A stretch of 64,000 nt of DNA from Actinomadura sp. KC06 (GTDB lineage Bacteria > Actinomycetota > Actinomycetes > Streptosporangiales > Streptosporangiaceae): positions 1-64,000 of the forward strand of contig NZ_SMKT01000030.1 of assembly GCF_004348735.1 (NCBI RefSeq). Direction: 5' to 3'. Positions 49,046 through 57,729 of the stretch are shown here, one piece after another. The translations under genes were made by a program, and so were the position numbers. Position 1 is the stretch's first letter, and every line of letters starts with the position of its first letter. The notes under the pieces were generated by a model. It searched no databases, was not told the origin of the DNA, and saw only the letters and a list, made by a program, of their open reading frames with translations.

Positions 49046-50182
49046 ATGGCGGTGGAGCAACTCTTCGTCGGCCTCGCCTCGCCCACGGCGGAACGGGCCG
49101 GCGCCGGGGGACACCCGTGCCAGGGGCTGTACCACCGCCCGGCCGGCCGGACGCCGAAGATCGCGCTGATCGCGACGCACTACTCGGTCGACTTCTCCGA
49201 GCACTACCTCGCCGACTTCGTCGCCGAGCGCGGCCTGGGCTTTCTGGGCTGGAACACGCGCTTCCGGGGCGCCGAGAGCCACTTCCTGCTCGACCACGCC
49301 CTCGTCGACATCGGGCAGGGCGTCCGGTGGCTGCGGGAGGAGGCGGGCGTCGAGCAGGTCGTCCTGCTGGGCAACTCCGGCGGCGGATCTCTGATGGCCG
49401 CCTACCAGTCGCAGGCCAAGGAGCCCAACGTCACGCCGCTGGAGGGCATGCGGCCCGCGCGCGGCGTGCTGGACCTCCCGGCGGGCGACGCCTACATCTC
49501 GACGGCCGCGCACCTCGGCCGTCCCGAGGTCCTCACGGCCTGGATGGACCCGTCGGTCGTGGACGAGTCCGACCCCGTCTCGACCGACCCCGCGCTCAGC
49601 CTGTTCGACCCCGGCAACCCGGCGCCCTACTCGGAGGAGTTCCTCGCCCGGTACCGCGAGGCCCAGACACGGCGCAACCACCGCATCACGCGCTGGGTGA
49701 AGGACGAGATGCGCCGCCTCCGCGACGCGGGGTCCGGCGACCGCCTGTTCAACGTCCACCGCACCTGGGCCGACCCGCGCATGGTGGACGCCACGATCGA
49801 GCCCACCCGGCGTCCTCCCAACTCCTGCTACGCCGGCGAGCCGGCCCGCGCCAACGCCTCGGTCTTCGGCATCGCCGGCACCTGCACGCTGCGGACCTGG
49901 CTCTCCCTCTGGAGCCTGGAGGACTCCGAGACCCGGGCGACGCCGCACCTCGCGCGCATCAAGGAGCCCGCGCTCGTGGTGAACGCCGACATGGACACCG
50001 GCGTCTTCCCCAGCGACGCCGACGCGATCCTCCAAGCGCTGGGATCCGAGGACAAGGAATCCCACGTCATCGCAGGCGACCATTACTTCCGCAGGAATGG
50101 AGGCGGCAAGGACGGGAGAGACGCCGCCCGCGCCGAACTCGCCGACCTGATCGTCGCCTGGACCACGGCGCGCCTGGCATGA
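49046..50182 (+). CDS. Alpha/beta hydrolase
   Basis: A 378-residue alpha/beta hydrolase-fold protein. The nucleophile elbow is VVLLGNSGGGSLMAAYQ (Ser in GNSGGG) near residue 112; the preceding strand region is KIALIATHYSVDFSEHYLADFVAERGLGFLGWNTRF. The C-terminal acid and His are likely in PALVVNADMDTGVFPSDA and VIAGDHYFRRNGG. The lid region (residues 160-290) is unusually long. ATG at 49046 with GGGAG upstream. It overlaps the DoxX gene by ATGA. It may hydrolyse an ester or thioester in the pathway encoded downstream; substrate unknown. Confidence 0.87.
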   Translation: MAVEQLFVGLASPTAERAGAGGHPCQGLYHRPAGRTPKIALIATHYSVDFSEHYLADFVAERGLGFLGWNTRFRGAESHFLLDHALVDIGQGVRWLREEAGVEQVVLLGNSGGGSLMAAYQSQAKEPNVTPLEGMRPARGVLDLPAGDAYISTAAHLGRPEVLTAWMDPSVVDESDPVSTDPALSLFDPGNPAPYSEEFLARYREAQTRRNHRITRWVKDEMRRLRDAGSGDRLFNVHRTWADPRMVDATIEPTRRPPNSCYAGEPARANASVFGIAGTCTLRTWLSLWSLEDSETRATPHLARIKEPALVVNADMDTGVFPSDADAILQALGSEDKESHVIAGDHYFRRNGGGKDGRDAARAELADLIVAWTTARLA

Positions 50183-50706
50183 CGGGCACGTCGGCCGACA
50201 TCGGGCTCCTCGCGCTGCGGACGGTCTTCGGGCTCTACCTCACGGGTCACGGGCTGAAGAAGTTCGGCCTGCTGGACGGTCCGGGCCTGGCGCAGACCGC
50301 GCTCGCCTTCGAGAAGGGCGGGTTCCGTCCGGGACGGCCCATGGCGACCCTCGCCGGAGCCCTCGAAGTGGCGGGAGGGCTCGCGCTGGTCGCCGGGTTC
50401 CTCACGCCCGCCGCCGCAGCGACGGTCGTCGGCGTGATGCTCGTGGCCGCCTCGCTCCACGTCCCCAACGGCCTGTGGGAGAGCGACAAGGGAGTCGAGC
50501 TGCCCGCTGTCTTCGCGGCCGCCGCGCTCACCCTTCTCTTGACCGGGCCCGGACGCGTCTCCATCGACCACCTCGCGGGAATCGACGATCTCGCCGGCCT
50601 GCCCGAATCGGCGCTCCTGCTGGCCGTGGTCGTCGTCGCGGTCACCGCCACGCTCATACGCCGCCGGTCGCACCTGCGAGCCGCGGCTTCGCACCCCCAC
50701 GAATAG
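50179..50706 (+). CDS. DoxX family membrane protein
   Basis: A 175-residue protein with four hydrophobic helices and DoxX-type motifs: LALRTVFGLYLTGHGLKKFG at the N-terminus, TLAGALEVAGGLALVAGFLTPAAA near residue 57 and MLVAASLHVPNGLW near 91. A short C-terminal hydrophobic segment (ALLLAVVVVAVTATLIRRR) follows. DoxX-family proteins are linked to membrane redox or thiol metabolism, but the role here is unclear. It is translationally coupled to the alpha/beta hydrolase gene. Confidence 0.88.
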   Translation: MTGTSADIGLLALRTVFGLYLTGHGLKKFGLLDGPGLAQTALAFEKGGFRPGRPMATLAGALEVAGGLALVAGFLTPAAAATVVGVMLVAASLHVPNGLWESDKGVELPAVFAAAALTLLLTGPGRVSIDHLAGIDDLAGLPESALLLAVVVVAVTATLIRRRSHLRAAASHPHE

Positions 50707-50757
50707 CAACCCACCCACCATTCCCGGCAGCCTTCAGCGGATGACGAGGTACCCCCT

Positions 50758-52014
50758 GTGAAAACACGACTCGCCTGCATCTCCCTGGCGGTCACCGCCG
50801 CGCTCGCCGGCGCCTGCGCCACCCCGGGAGCGTCGACCAGCAAGGACGGCGTCAAGGTCGACGCCGGCGTCACCGACGACGAGATCAAGATCGGCCTCTT
50901 CAACGGCTACACCGGCCCCGTCGCCGCGGGCGCCATCGCCGGCGCCGCCGGGTTCGACGCGCGCCTGGCCAAGGCCAACGCGGCCGGGGGCGTGTGCGGG
51001 CGGCAGCTGAAGTCCGTCCGCGCCGACACCAAGTACGACCCGGCCGTGGCGGTGCAGGCGTACCGCGCGAACGTCAAGGACATCGTCATGATCGGGCAGC
51101 TGCTCGGCGCGACGAGCATCTACGGCCTCAGCCAGCAGATCGCCCGCGACGGCATCGCGACGCTCGCCGCGACCAGCGCCGCGGAGGTCATCAAGCTGGA
51201 GAACGTCTACCTGTTCACCACCCCGTTCCCGATGTACGTCATCAACGGGCTCGACTGGGCGAAGAAGGAGCAGGCCGGCTCGGACGGCAAGCTCAAGGTC
51301 GGCGTCATCTACCAGGACGACGCGTTCGGGCAGGAGGGCCAGAAGGCCGTCCGCTACGTCGAGACCAACGACCCGGACATCGAGGTCGTCGCCGAGGCCG
51401 CCTACGACGTGAAGGCGGAGGACCTCACCGCCCAGGTCCTGAAGATGAAGAAGGCCGGCGCCGAGACCGTGTGGATCCACGGCATCGCCTCCAAGACCGG
51501 GCCGATCCTCAGCCAGGCGTCCCAGCTCGACTACTCGCCGCACTGGCTGACCGTCGACTCCGGCTACGAGACCGCGATGGCGAAGCAGCTCGGCCGCCTC
51601 GTCGACAAGCTGCACGTGGTGACCAGCAGCGTCCTCTACACCGAGAACGTCCCCGCGATGGCCGAGGTGAAGCAGAACGTCGAGAAGGTCGCGCCCGGCA
51701 CCAAGCCCGACCAGCTCGTCATCGCCGGCTGGGTGGACGCGTCCGTCGCGGTCGCCGCGCTGGAGAAGGCGTGCAAGGACAAGGACCTCACCCAGAAGGG
51801 CGTGGTGGCCGCCATGTCCGGGCTGAGCGTCACGACGAACGGGCTGAGCCCCGACCTCAAGTACGGCTCGGGCGACGCCGACAGCCGGATCCCCTCGCGG
51901 CAGACGCGGATGAACAAGATCGACACCAAGACCGGGGTTCCGGTGCCGGTCACCGGCTTCGGCGCGACGGACCTCGCCGGCAAGTGGCGGCTCGCCGACG
52001 GCTCCAAGAGCTGA
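50758..52014 (+). CDS. Branched-chain amino acid-type ABC substrate-binding lipoprotein (LivK-like)
   Basis: A 418-residue type I periplasmic-binding lipoprotein. The signal peptide ends at a lipobox-like LAGAC with Cys near residue 20. The binding domain begins VTDDEIKIGLFNGYTGPVAAG and has KVGVIYQDDAFGQEGQKAVRYVE and LVIAGWVDASVAVAALEKA, typical of LivK/urea/aromatic-acid receptors. GTG at 50758 has GAGG upstream. It starts a complete importer K-H-M-F-G. Such receptors also bind aromatic or organic acids; with the downstream CoA-ligase cluster, an organic acid ligand is more likely than leucine. Confidence 0.92.
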   Translation: MKTRLACISLAVTAALAGACATPGASTSKDGVKVDAGVTDDEIKIGLFNGYTGPVAAGAIAGAAGFDARLAKANAAGGVCGRQLKSVRADTKYDPAVAVQAYRANVKDIVMIGQLLGATSIYGLSQQIARDGIATLAATSAAEVIKLENVYLFTTPFPMYVINGLDWAKKEQAGSDGKLKVGVIYQDDAFGQEGQKAVRYVETNDPDIEVVAEAAYDVKAEDLTAQVLKMKKAGAETVWIHGIASKTGPILSQASQLDYSPHWLTVDSGYETAMAKQLGRLVDKLHVVTSSVLYTENVPAMAEVKQNVEKVAPGTKPDQLVIAGWVDASVAVAALEKACKDKDLTQKGVVAAMSGLSVTTNGLSPDLKYGSGDADSRIPSRQTRMNKIDTKTGVPVPVTGFGATDLAGKWRLADGSKS

Positions 52015-52032
52015 CGGGCCACTGAGGCGATC

Positions 52033-52908
52033 ATGGACAACTTCCTCCAGCTGAGCTTCCAGGGCATGGCCCTGGGCTGCATCTACGCGCTCATCGGCCT
52101 CGGTTTCGTCATGGTGTTCAAGAGCTCGGGCGTGTTCAACTTCGCGCACCCGGTGTTCGTGATGATCAGCGCCTACATCGTCGCGGCGCTCGTCCCGTAC
52201 GGGTTCGGCTGGGGCGTCCTGGTCGCGCTGGTGTGCATGGTGGCGCTCGCGATCGTGTGCGAGAAGGTCATCCTGCGCCGCCTGGCGGGACGCTCCCTCT
52301 ACGTCGTGATCATGGCGACGCTCGGCCTGTCGGTGATGGGGCAGGCGGTGGTCGCGATGGCGTGGGGCGTCAACCCGCGCGGGTCCACCGAGGGGCCGAT
52401 GGGACGGGGCGTGCTCCGCATAGGCGGCGTCGCCCTCTCGTGGACGGGCGTCTGGATCATCAGCGTCTCCCTCGTCCTGCTGGCCGCGCTCTGGCTGTTC
52501 TTCCAGCGGACCCGCTACGGCCTCGCCCTGCGCGCGGCCGCGGACCACCACGAGGCCGCCTTGGCGCAGGGCATCAACATGCGCTGGGTCCAGACCGTGT
52601 CCTGGGGCATCGCCGGGGTGCTGGCCGTCGCCGGCGGGATCTTCCTCGGCGCGTTCCCGCGCCGCGTCTCCCCGGACATGGTCGACACCGCCCTCGGCGC
52701 CCTGCCCGCGCTCGTGATCGGCGGGTTCAACTCGCTGGCGGGCGCGGTCGTCGGCGGCATGAGCGTCGGGCTGATGCTGGTGCTCGGCTCGGGTTACCTG
52801 GCGGAGTACGGCGGTGTGCACGTGGTGCTTCCGTACGTGGCGATGCTGCTGGTCCTGACGCTGCGTCCCTCGGGGCTCTTCGGGCACCACGAGGCGGAGC
52901 GCATCTGA
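52033..52908 (+). CDS. Branched-chain amino acid-type ABC permease (LivH-like)
   Basis: A 291-residue permease with about eight helices. LivH signature LSFQGMALGCIYALIGLGFVMVFKSSGVFNFAHP is at the N-terminus; the coupling loop is RTRYGLALRAAADHHEAALAQGINMRWVQTVSWGIAGVLAVAGG near residue 165, and GALPALVIGGFNSLAGAVVGG near 222. ATG at 52033 has GAGGCG upstream. It overlaps livM by one base (TGATG). Confidence 0.94.
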   Translation: MDNFLQLSFQGMALGCIYALIGLGFVMVFKSSGVFNFAHPVFVMISAYIVAALVPYGFGWGVLVALVCMVALAIVCEKVILRRLAGRSLYVVIMATLGLSVMGQAVVAMAWGVNPRGSTEGPMGRGVLRIGGVALSWTGVWIISVSLVLLAALWLFFQRTRYGLALRAAADHHEAALAQGINMRWVQTVSWGIAGVLAVAGGIFLGAFPRRVSPDMVDTALGALPALVIGGFNSLAGAVVGGMSVGLMLVLGSGYLAEYGGVHVVLPYVAMLLVLTLRPSGLFGHHEAERI

Positions 52909-54014
52909 TGACCTCCACCGTGAAGACCCGTGCCGACGCGGACGTCGTTTCGGCGCTGACGGGCCGTCCGCAGCATCGGTGGACGTCCCGCAGCGTGCGC
53001 ATCGTGACCGTGGTCGTGCTCCTGGCCGTCCCGCTGTTCAGCACGCCGCAGTGGCAGGCGATCGCGGTGTTCTCGGCGATCTCCGCGATCGCCGCGCTCG
53101 GCCTCCACGTGCTGACGGGGCTGGCCGGCCAGGTCTCGCTCGGCCACTCCGCCTTCGTCGCGGTCGGCGGCTACACCGCGATCTGGCTGGGCGCCGACCA
53201 GGGGCTGCCGATCTGGGTGTGGCTGCCGGCGGCGGGCCTGGTCAGCGCGGCGGTCGGGCTGCTCGTCGTCCCGTTCGCCGCCCGGCTGCGGGGGCTCTAC
53301 CTCGCGGTCGTCACCCTCGCGGTCCTGTTCGTCGCGGAGTACGTGTGGGACGTCTGGGAGGGCCTCACCGGCGGCACCAAGGGACGCGCCGCGCAGCCCG
53401 TCGAGATCTTCGGCCACGACCTGCTGGACGACGTGATCGCCGGCCCGTTCATGCTGACCGGCGACCAGCAGTTCTTCTACCTCGCGTGCGCCGTCCTCGC
53501 GGTGGCGGCCGTCGCGGCCCGCAACCTCAGCCGCACCCGGCCGGGGCGCGGCTTCGCGGCGATCCGCGACCGGGACCTGACCGCCGGGGTCGTCGGCGTC
53601 CCCGTCGCCCGGATGAAGAGCGCGGCGTTCGGCGTCGCCGCCGCGTACGCGGGCCTCGCGGGCGCCCTGATGGTCTCGTACCAGACGTACGCGGTCCCCG
53701 ACCAGTGGGACCTGATGATGTCGGTCGAGCTCCTCGCGATCATCATCATCGGCGGCGTCGGGTCGCTGCGCGGCGCCATCGCCGGCGCGGTGTTCGTCAC
53801 CGCGATCCCGCAGGTCGTGACGCTCCTTGCGGGCGTCGTTCCCGGAATCAGCACCACCCCGTCGGCGGGCGGCGGCGTGTCGGTCGACGTCCTCGCGAAC
53901 TGCCTCTACGGGCTCGCCATCGTGGCGGTGCTGGTCTTCGAGCCGCGGGGACTCGCCGGGATCTCCGAACGGGTACTGAACGCGGTCGGCCGGAAGGGGC
54001 GGTCAGATGCCTGA
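52908..54014 (+). CDS. Branched-chain amino acid-type ABC permease (LivM-like)
   Basis: A 368-residue permease with about nine helices. LivM signatures: LGLHVLTGLAGQVSLGHSAFVAVGGYTA near residue 63, LRGLYLAVVTLAVLFVAEYV near 125, coupling loop RPGRGFAAIRDRDLTAGVVGVPVARMKSAAFGVAAAYAGLAGAL near 207 and IIIIGGVGSLRGAIAGAVFVT near 280. A cytoplasmic N-terminal leader of about 28 residues precedes the first helix. It overlaps the next gene by 8 bases. Confidence 0.94.
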   Translation: MTSTVKTRADADVVSALTGRPQHRWTSRSVRIVTVVVLLAVPLFSTPQWQAIAVFSAISAIAALGLHVLTGLAGQVSLGHSAFVAVGGYTAIWLGADQGLPIWVWLPAAGLVSAAVGLLVVPFAARLRGLYLAVVTLAVLFVAEYVWDVWEGLTGGTKGRAAQPVEIFGHDLLDDVIAGPFMLTGDQQFFYLACAVLAVAAVAARNLSRTRPGRGFAAIRDRDLTAGVVGVPVARMKSAAFGVAAAYAGLAGALMVSYQTYAVPDQWDLMMSVELLAIIIIGGVGSLRGAIAGAVFVTAIPQVVTLLAGVVPGISTTPSAGGGVSVDVLANCLYGLAIVAVLVFEPRGLAGISERVLNAVGRKGRSDA

Positions 54015-54828
54015 CAAGAGCGCACGGACGCCTGAGAAGAAGGCGGCGGCGAGCCTCGCCGTCGAGGACCTCACCGTCGGCTACCGGACGGGCGGCGTCG
54101 TCCTCGAAGACGTCTCACTGACGGCGCCCGCCGGGAAGATCGTCGCGCTGGTCGGGCCGAACGGCGCCGGCAAGACCTCGCTGCTGCGCGCGGTCTCCGG
54201 CCTCCTCAAGGCCCACCAGGGCGTGATCCACCAGGGCCGGGTCAGCATCGACGGCGACGCCATCACGGGCGCCGACGCGTCCGCCGTCGTCCGGCGCGGG
54301 GTGGCGCAGGTCCTCGAAGGCCGCCAGGTCTTCCCGAACCTCACCGTCCGCGAGAACCTCCTGACCGGCGCGCACACCCTGCGCCGCGACGACGAACGCC
54401 GGGAGGCGACCTACGAGGAGATCCTCGACCTGTTCCCGGTCCTGCGGCAGCGGCTCGGGCAGCGGGCGGGCTTCCTGTCCGGGGGAGAGCAGCAGATGCT
54501 CGCGATCGGCCGGGCGCTGATGACCCAGCCGCGGCTGCTGGTCCTGGACGAGCCGAGCCTCGGCCTGGCGCCCCGCATCGTGGAGGAGATCCGCGACGTC
54601 GTCCGGGCCATCAACGCCAAGGGCACCACCGTCCTGCTGGTCGAGCAGAACGCGCTGCTGGCGTTCGAGGTCGCCGAGTACGGCTACGTGCTGGAGGGCG
54701 GCCGCATCGTGTCCGGCGGCCCGGCCGCCGAACTCGCCGGCGACGAGCGGGTCGCGCAGTACTACCTCGGCGGGCAGGACATGAGCGGCCGGCGCGCCCG
54801 GCGGACGGCGGAAAGGGCGGGCCGATGA
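54007..54828 (+). CDS. Branched-chain amino acid-type ABC ATPase (LivF-like)
   Basis: A 273-residue ATPase. Walker A VALVGPNGAGKTSLLRAVSGL near residue 49, Q-loop AQVLEGRQVFPNLTVRENLL, signature FLSGGEQQMLAIGRALMTQPRLLVLDEPSLGLAP near 158-190 including Walker B, and switch VLLVEQNALLAFEVAEYGYVLEGGRIV. The EGRQVFPNLTVRENL and EQNAxxA patterns identify LivF rather than LivG. An N-terminal lysine-rich leader of 18 residues and a basic C-terminal tail are slightly longer than usual. It overlaps the next ATPase gene by ATGA. Confidence 0.93.
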   Translation: MPDKSARTPEKKAAASLAVEDLTVGYRTGGVVLEDVSLTAPAGKIVALVGPNGAGKTSLLRAVSGLLKAHQGVIHQGRVSIDGDAITGADASAVVRRGVAQVLEGRQVFPNLTVRENLLTGAHTLRRDDERREATYEEILDLFPVLRQRLGQRAGFLSGGEQQMLAIGRALMTQPRLLVLDEPSLGLAPRIVEEIRDVVRAINAKGTTVLLVEQNALLAFEVAEYGYVLEGGRIVSGGPAAELAGDERVAQYYLGGQDMSGRRARRTAERAGR

Positions 54829-55607
54829 CCACCACGGTTCTCGAACTCGAGGACGTCACCCTCAATTTCAGCGGGGTCAGATCCCTGGACGGCGTCTCGC
54901 TGGAGATCCGGGAAGGGGAGACGTTCGGAATCATCGGCCCCAACGGCGCGGGGAAATCCTCGCTCTTCAACTGCGTCTCGGGCGTGTACCGGCCGCAGCA
55001 GGGTTCGATCCGCCATCGCGGCCAGGAAATCCGCGGCGCGCGTCCCGACCGCATCAACGCGCGGGGCATCGGGCGGACGTTCCAGAACGTCGAGTCCTTT
55101 CCCACCATGACCGTCCTGGACAGCGTCCTGCTGGGATGCATCAGCAAGCAGCGCGCCGGCGTCCTGCGCGGAATGCTCTGGTACGGATGGGCCGCGCGCG
55201 AAGAGCGCGAGAGCAGGGCCAAGGCCGAAGAGGTCCTGGAGATGTTCGGTCTCGGCGCGCTCCGCGACACGCGGATGGGCGAGCTTCCGGGCGGCACCCA
55301 GCGCCAGGTCGAGCTGTGCCGGGCCCTGGCCGCCGAGCCCGACGTCCTGCTGCTGGACGAGCCCGTCGCCGGAATGACCCACGACGAGGTCGAGTCGATG
55401 GTCGACGCCATTCTCGACGCCAATGAGCGCCTCGGCCTCACCGTGGTGCTGATCGAGCACAACATGGGCGTGGTGATGGACATCTGCGACCGGATCGCCG
55501 TCCTGGACTTCGGCCGCCTCGTCGCGGTCGGCACGCCCTCCGAGATAGGCGCGAATCCCGAAGTCCTCGCCGCCTATCTCGGCAGCGCCCAGGCCGATTC
55601 CGCGTGA
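54825..55607 (+). CDS. Branched-chain amino acid-type ABC ATPase (LivG-like)
   Basis: A 260-residue ATPase. Walker A GIIGPNGAGKSSLFNCVSGVYRP near residue 37, Q-loop GRTFQNVESFPTMTVLDSVLLG, signature region ELPGGTQRQVELCRALAAEPDVLLLDEPVAGM near 152, switch VVLIEHNMGVVMDICDRIAVLDFGR near 207. TFQN and EHNMxxV mark it as LivG. The signature is LPGGTQR rather than the usual LPYGxQR, a modest deviation. It completes the importer and is followed after 20 bases by the SDR gene. Confidence 0.93.
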   Translation: MTTTVLELEDVTLNFSGVRSLDGVSLEIREGETFGIIGPNGAGKSSLFNCVSGVYRPQQGSIRHRGQEIRGARPDRINARGIGRTFQNVESFPTMTVLDSVLLGCISKQRAGVLRGMLWYGWAAREERESRAKAEEVLEMFGLGALRDTRMGELPGGTQRQVELCRALAAEPDVLLLDEPVAGMTHDEVESMVDAILDANERLGLTVVLIEHNMGVVMDICDRIAVLDFGRLVAVGTPSEIGANPEVLAAYLGSAQADSA

Positions 55608-55627
55608 ACAGGAATAAGGAGGATTGC

Positions 55628-56395
55628 GTGGCGGAGCCAGATCTGTTCGATCTCACCGGCAGCGGCGTGGTCGTCACCGGTGCCTCGTCCGGCCTGGGGA
55701 GGCGGTTCGTCCAGTGCCTGGCCGGGCGCGGAGCCCGGGTCGTGGCGGCGGCGCGGCGTACCCAGGAACTCAAGGAACTGGCACAGGACCTGGGCGAGGA
55801 CCGGGTGCTGCCGGTCACGACCGACGTGACGGTCGAGGCCGACGTGCGCGCCCTCGTCGCCCGCGCGCAGGACTGGGCGGGACGCCTCGACGTGCTGGTG
55901 AACAACGCCGGCACGACCCACGTCAAGACCGTCGCCCAGGAGACCACCGACGACTTCCGCCGCATTCTGGAGGTCAACCTGGTCGGCCTCTACACCTGCG
56001 CCCGGTACGCTGGTCTCGCGATGGCCGCGCAGGGCGGAGGCAGCATCGTCAACATCGCGTCCGCGCTGGGGCTGGTCGGTTCCAAGCGGATCCCCCACGG
56101 GGGCTACTGCGCCAGCAAGGCCGGGGCCGTCAACCTCACGCGCGAGCTGGCGTCGCAGTGGGCGCGCGACGGCGTCCGGGTGAACGCGATCGCGCCCGGC
56201 TACTTCGAGTCGGAGATGAGCCAGGAGCTCTTCGCCACCGAGGAGGGCCGCGCCTACATCCGCCGCACCATCCCGATGGGCCGGGGCGGGCGCGCCGGCG
56301 AGCTGGACGGAGCGCTCGTCTACCTGGCGTCGGACGCGTCCGCCTATGTCACCGGCAGCGTCCTGTCGGTCGACGGCGGCTGGACGGCGGTGTGA
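55628..56395 (+). CDS. Short-chain dehydrogenase/reductase
   Basis: A 255-residue classical SDR. Cofactor motif VVVTGASSGLGRRFVQCLAG near residue 17, DVLVNNAGTTH near 87, catalytic Ser in IVNIASALGLVGSKRIPHG near 140, and Tyr/Lys in YCASKAGAVNLTRELASQWA near 158-162; end GSVLSVDGGWTAV. GTG at 55628 has AAGGAGG upstream. Arg/Ala after the first strand (VAAARR) suggests NADP(H). In the levulinate-type reading it would oxidise a 3-hydroxyacyl-CoA or reduce a keto acid, like LvaD. It is followed by enoyl-CoA hydratase after one base. Confidence 0.93.
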   Translation: MAEPDLFDLTGSGVVVTGASSGLGRRFVQCLAGRGARVVAAARRTQELKELAQDLGEDRVLPVTTDVTVEADVRALVARAQDWAGRLDVLVNNAGTTHVKTVAQETTDDFRRILEVNLVGLYTCARYAGLAMAAQGGGSIVNIASALGLVGSKRIPHGGYCASKAGAVNLTRELASQWARDGVRVNAIAPGYFESEMSQELFATEEGRAYIRRTIPMGRGGRAGELDGALVYLASDASAYVTGSVLSVDGGWTAV

Positions 56396-56396
56396 C

Positions 56397-57164
56397 GTGA
56401 CGCTGTCATTTGACGACGACGGCGCGGTGCGCGTCCTCAAGCTCGACCGCCCGGAGAAGCGGAACGCGTTCACCCTCGAATCCATGGCGGCGCTGCAGGA
56501 GCGGCTGGACGAGGACCTGTCCGATCCGCGGATCCGCGCCTTCGTCCTCACCGGGTCGGAGGGGACGTTCTGCGCCGGGGTCGACGTCGCCGTCCTGGAG
56601 AACGCGACCGTCACCGGGACCTACGACAACCTGAACGCGCTCCACCGCACCGTCCGCACCCTGGCGGCGGGCGCGAAGCCGGTGGTCGCCGCGGTCGAAG
56701 GGCACGCGGTCGGCGCCGGCCTGTCCCTGGCGCTGGCCTGCGACCTCGTCGTCGCCGCCGAGGACGCGACGTTCCGCTGCGCCTTCCCGCGCCTCGGGCT
56801 GATGGCGGACCTGGGCCTGCTGTGGTCGCTGCCGAAGCGCGTCGGCGACGGCAGGGCCCGCCGGATGCTGCTCCTCGACGAACCGGTGCGCGGGGACGAG
56901 GCCGTAGGCATCGGCCTGGCCGACTACCCGGCCGCGCCGGGGGAGGCGCTGCCGGCCGCCATGGACGTGGCCCGCAGGCTGGCCGAACAGCCGCCCATGG
57001 CCGTGGCGTTCACCAAGGCCATGCTCGCCGGCGGCCACCAGAGCCTGGACGCGATATTGCGCCACGAGGCCAGCGACCAGGCATTGCTGCACGGCACCGC
57101 GGATTTCCGCGAAGGCGTGAAGGCGTTCACCGAACGCCGCGCCCCATCGTTCACCGGCCGCTGA
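56397..57164 (+). CDS. Enoyl-CoA hydratase/isomerase family protein
   Basis: A 255-residue crotonase-fold protein. LDRPEKRNAFTLESMAAL at the N-terminus, oxyanion-hole segment FCAGVDVAVLE near residue 59, and VAAVEGHAVGAGLSLALACDLVVAAEDATFRCAFPRLGLMADLGLLWSLPKRVG near 97-145, where the usual catalytic Glu positions appear to be occupied by Ala/Asp (LGLMADLGL), so hydratase activity is not certain. GTG at 56397 begins one base after the SDR stop. It fits a beta-oxidation-like step. Confidence 0.9.
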   Translation: MTLSFDDDGAVRVLKLDRPEKRNAFTLESMAALQERLDEDLSDPRIRAFVLTGSEGTFCAGVDVAVLENATVTGTYDNLNALHRTVRTLAAGAKPVVAAVEGHAVGAGLSLALACDLVVAAEDATFRCAFPRLGLMADLGLLWSLPKRVGDGRARRMLLLDEPVRGDEAVGIGLADYPAAPGEALPAAMDVARRLAEQPPMAVAFTKAMLAGGHQSLDAILRHEASDQALLHGTADFREGVKAFTERRAPSFTGR

Positions 57165-57213
57165 GCCGCCCTCTGAAACAGAATTCCCACCTTTTAGACA
57201 CGGAGGTACACAC

Positions 57214-57729
57214 GTGCCCGCTCCCGGAATCCACCACGTCGCCTACGCATGCCGCGACCTGGAGGCGACCACGCGCTTCTACGAAGACCTGATGGGGTTC
57301 CCGCTCGTCCACACGGAGGTGGCGGCGGGGCCCAGCGGCGGGTTCTTCCGCCACACCTTCCACGACACGGGCGACGGCAGCTGCATCGCGTTCTTCGACC
57401 TGCACGAGGCCGGGGAGCGGGAGGGCTGGAGTTCGGAGATCTCCATCGGCAACAAGCTGCCCCGCTGGGTGAACCACATCGCGTTCAACGTCACCGCCGC
57501 CAAGGTGGAGGAGGTGCGCGGCCGGATGCAGGCCGCCGGGGTCGAGCCGTACATGGAGGTCGACCACGACTACCTGCGCTCGCTCTACTACATCGACCCC
57601 AACGGGATCATGGTCGAGCTGTGCATCGACACGCCCGGCTTCGAGGCCGACCCGGCGGAGGCGCACCGGCTCCTGACCGCGACCCTCGACGACGTCGACC
57701 ACAGCCGGCACAAGTCGATGGTGAAATGA
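57214..57729 (+). CDS. VOC (glyoxalase/dioxygenase fold) family protein
   Basis: A 171-residue vicinal-oxygen-chelate protein with two beta-alpha-beta-beta-beta modules. Likely metal ligands are His in PGIHHVAYACRDLEATTRFYEDLMGFPLVH, His in RWVNHIAFNVTAAKVEEV and Glu in YYIDPNGIMVELCID. GTG at 57214 has CGGAGG upstream. It overlaps the acyl-CoA dehydrogenase gene by ATGA, so they are made together. It may act on a 2-oxo or acyl-CoA intermediate (epimerase or lyase type); dioxygenase activity is less likely given its single-unit size. Confidence 0.9.
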   Translation: MPAPGIHHVAYACRDLEATTRFYEDLMGFPLVHTEVAAGPSGGFFRHTFHDTGDGSCIAFFDLHEAGEREGWSSEISIGNKLPRWVNHIAFNVTAAKVEEVRGRMQAAGVEPYMEVDHDYLRSLYYIDPNGIMVELCIDTPGFEADPAEAHRLLTATLDDVDHSRHKSMVK

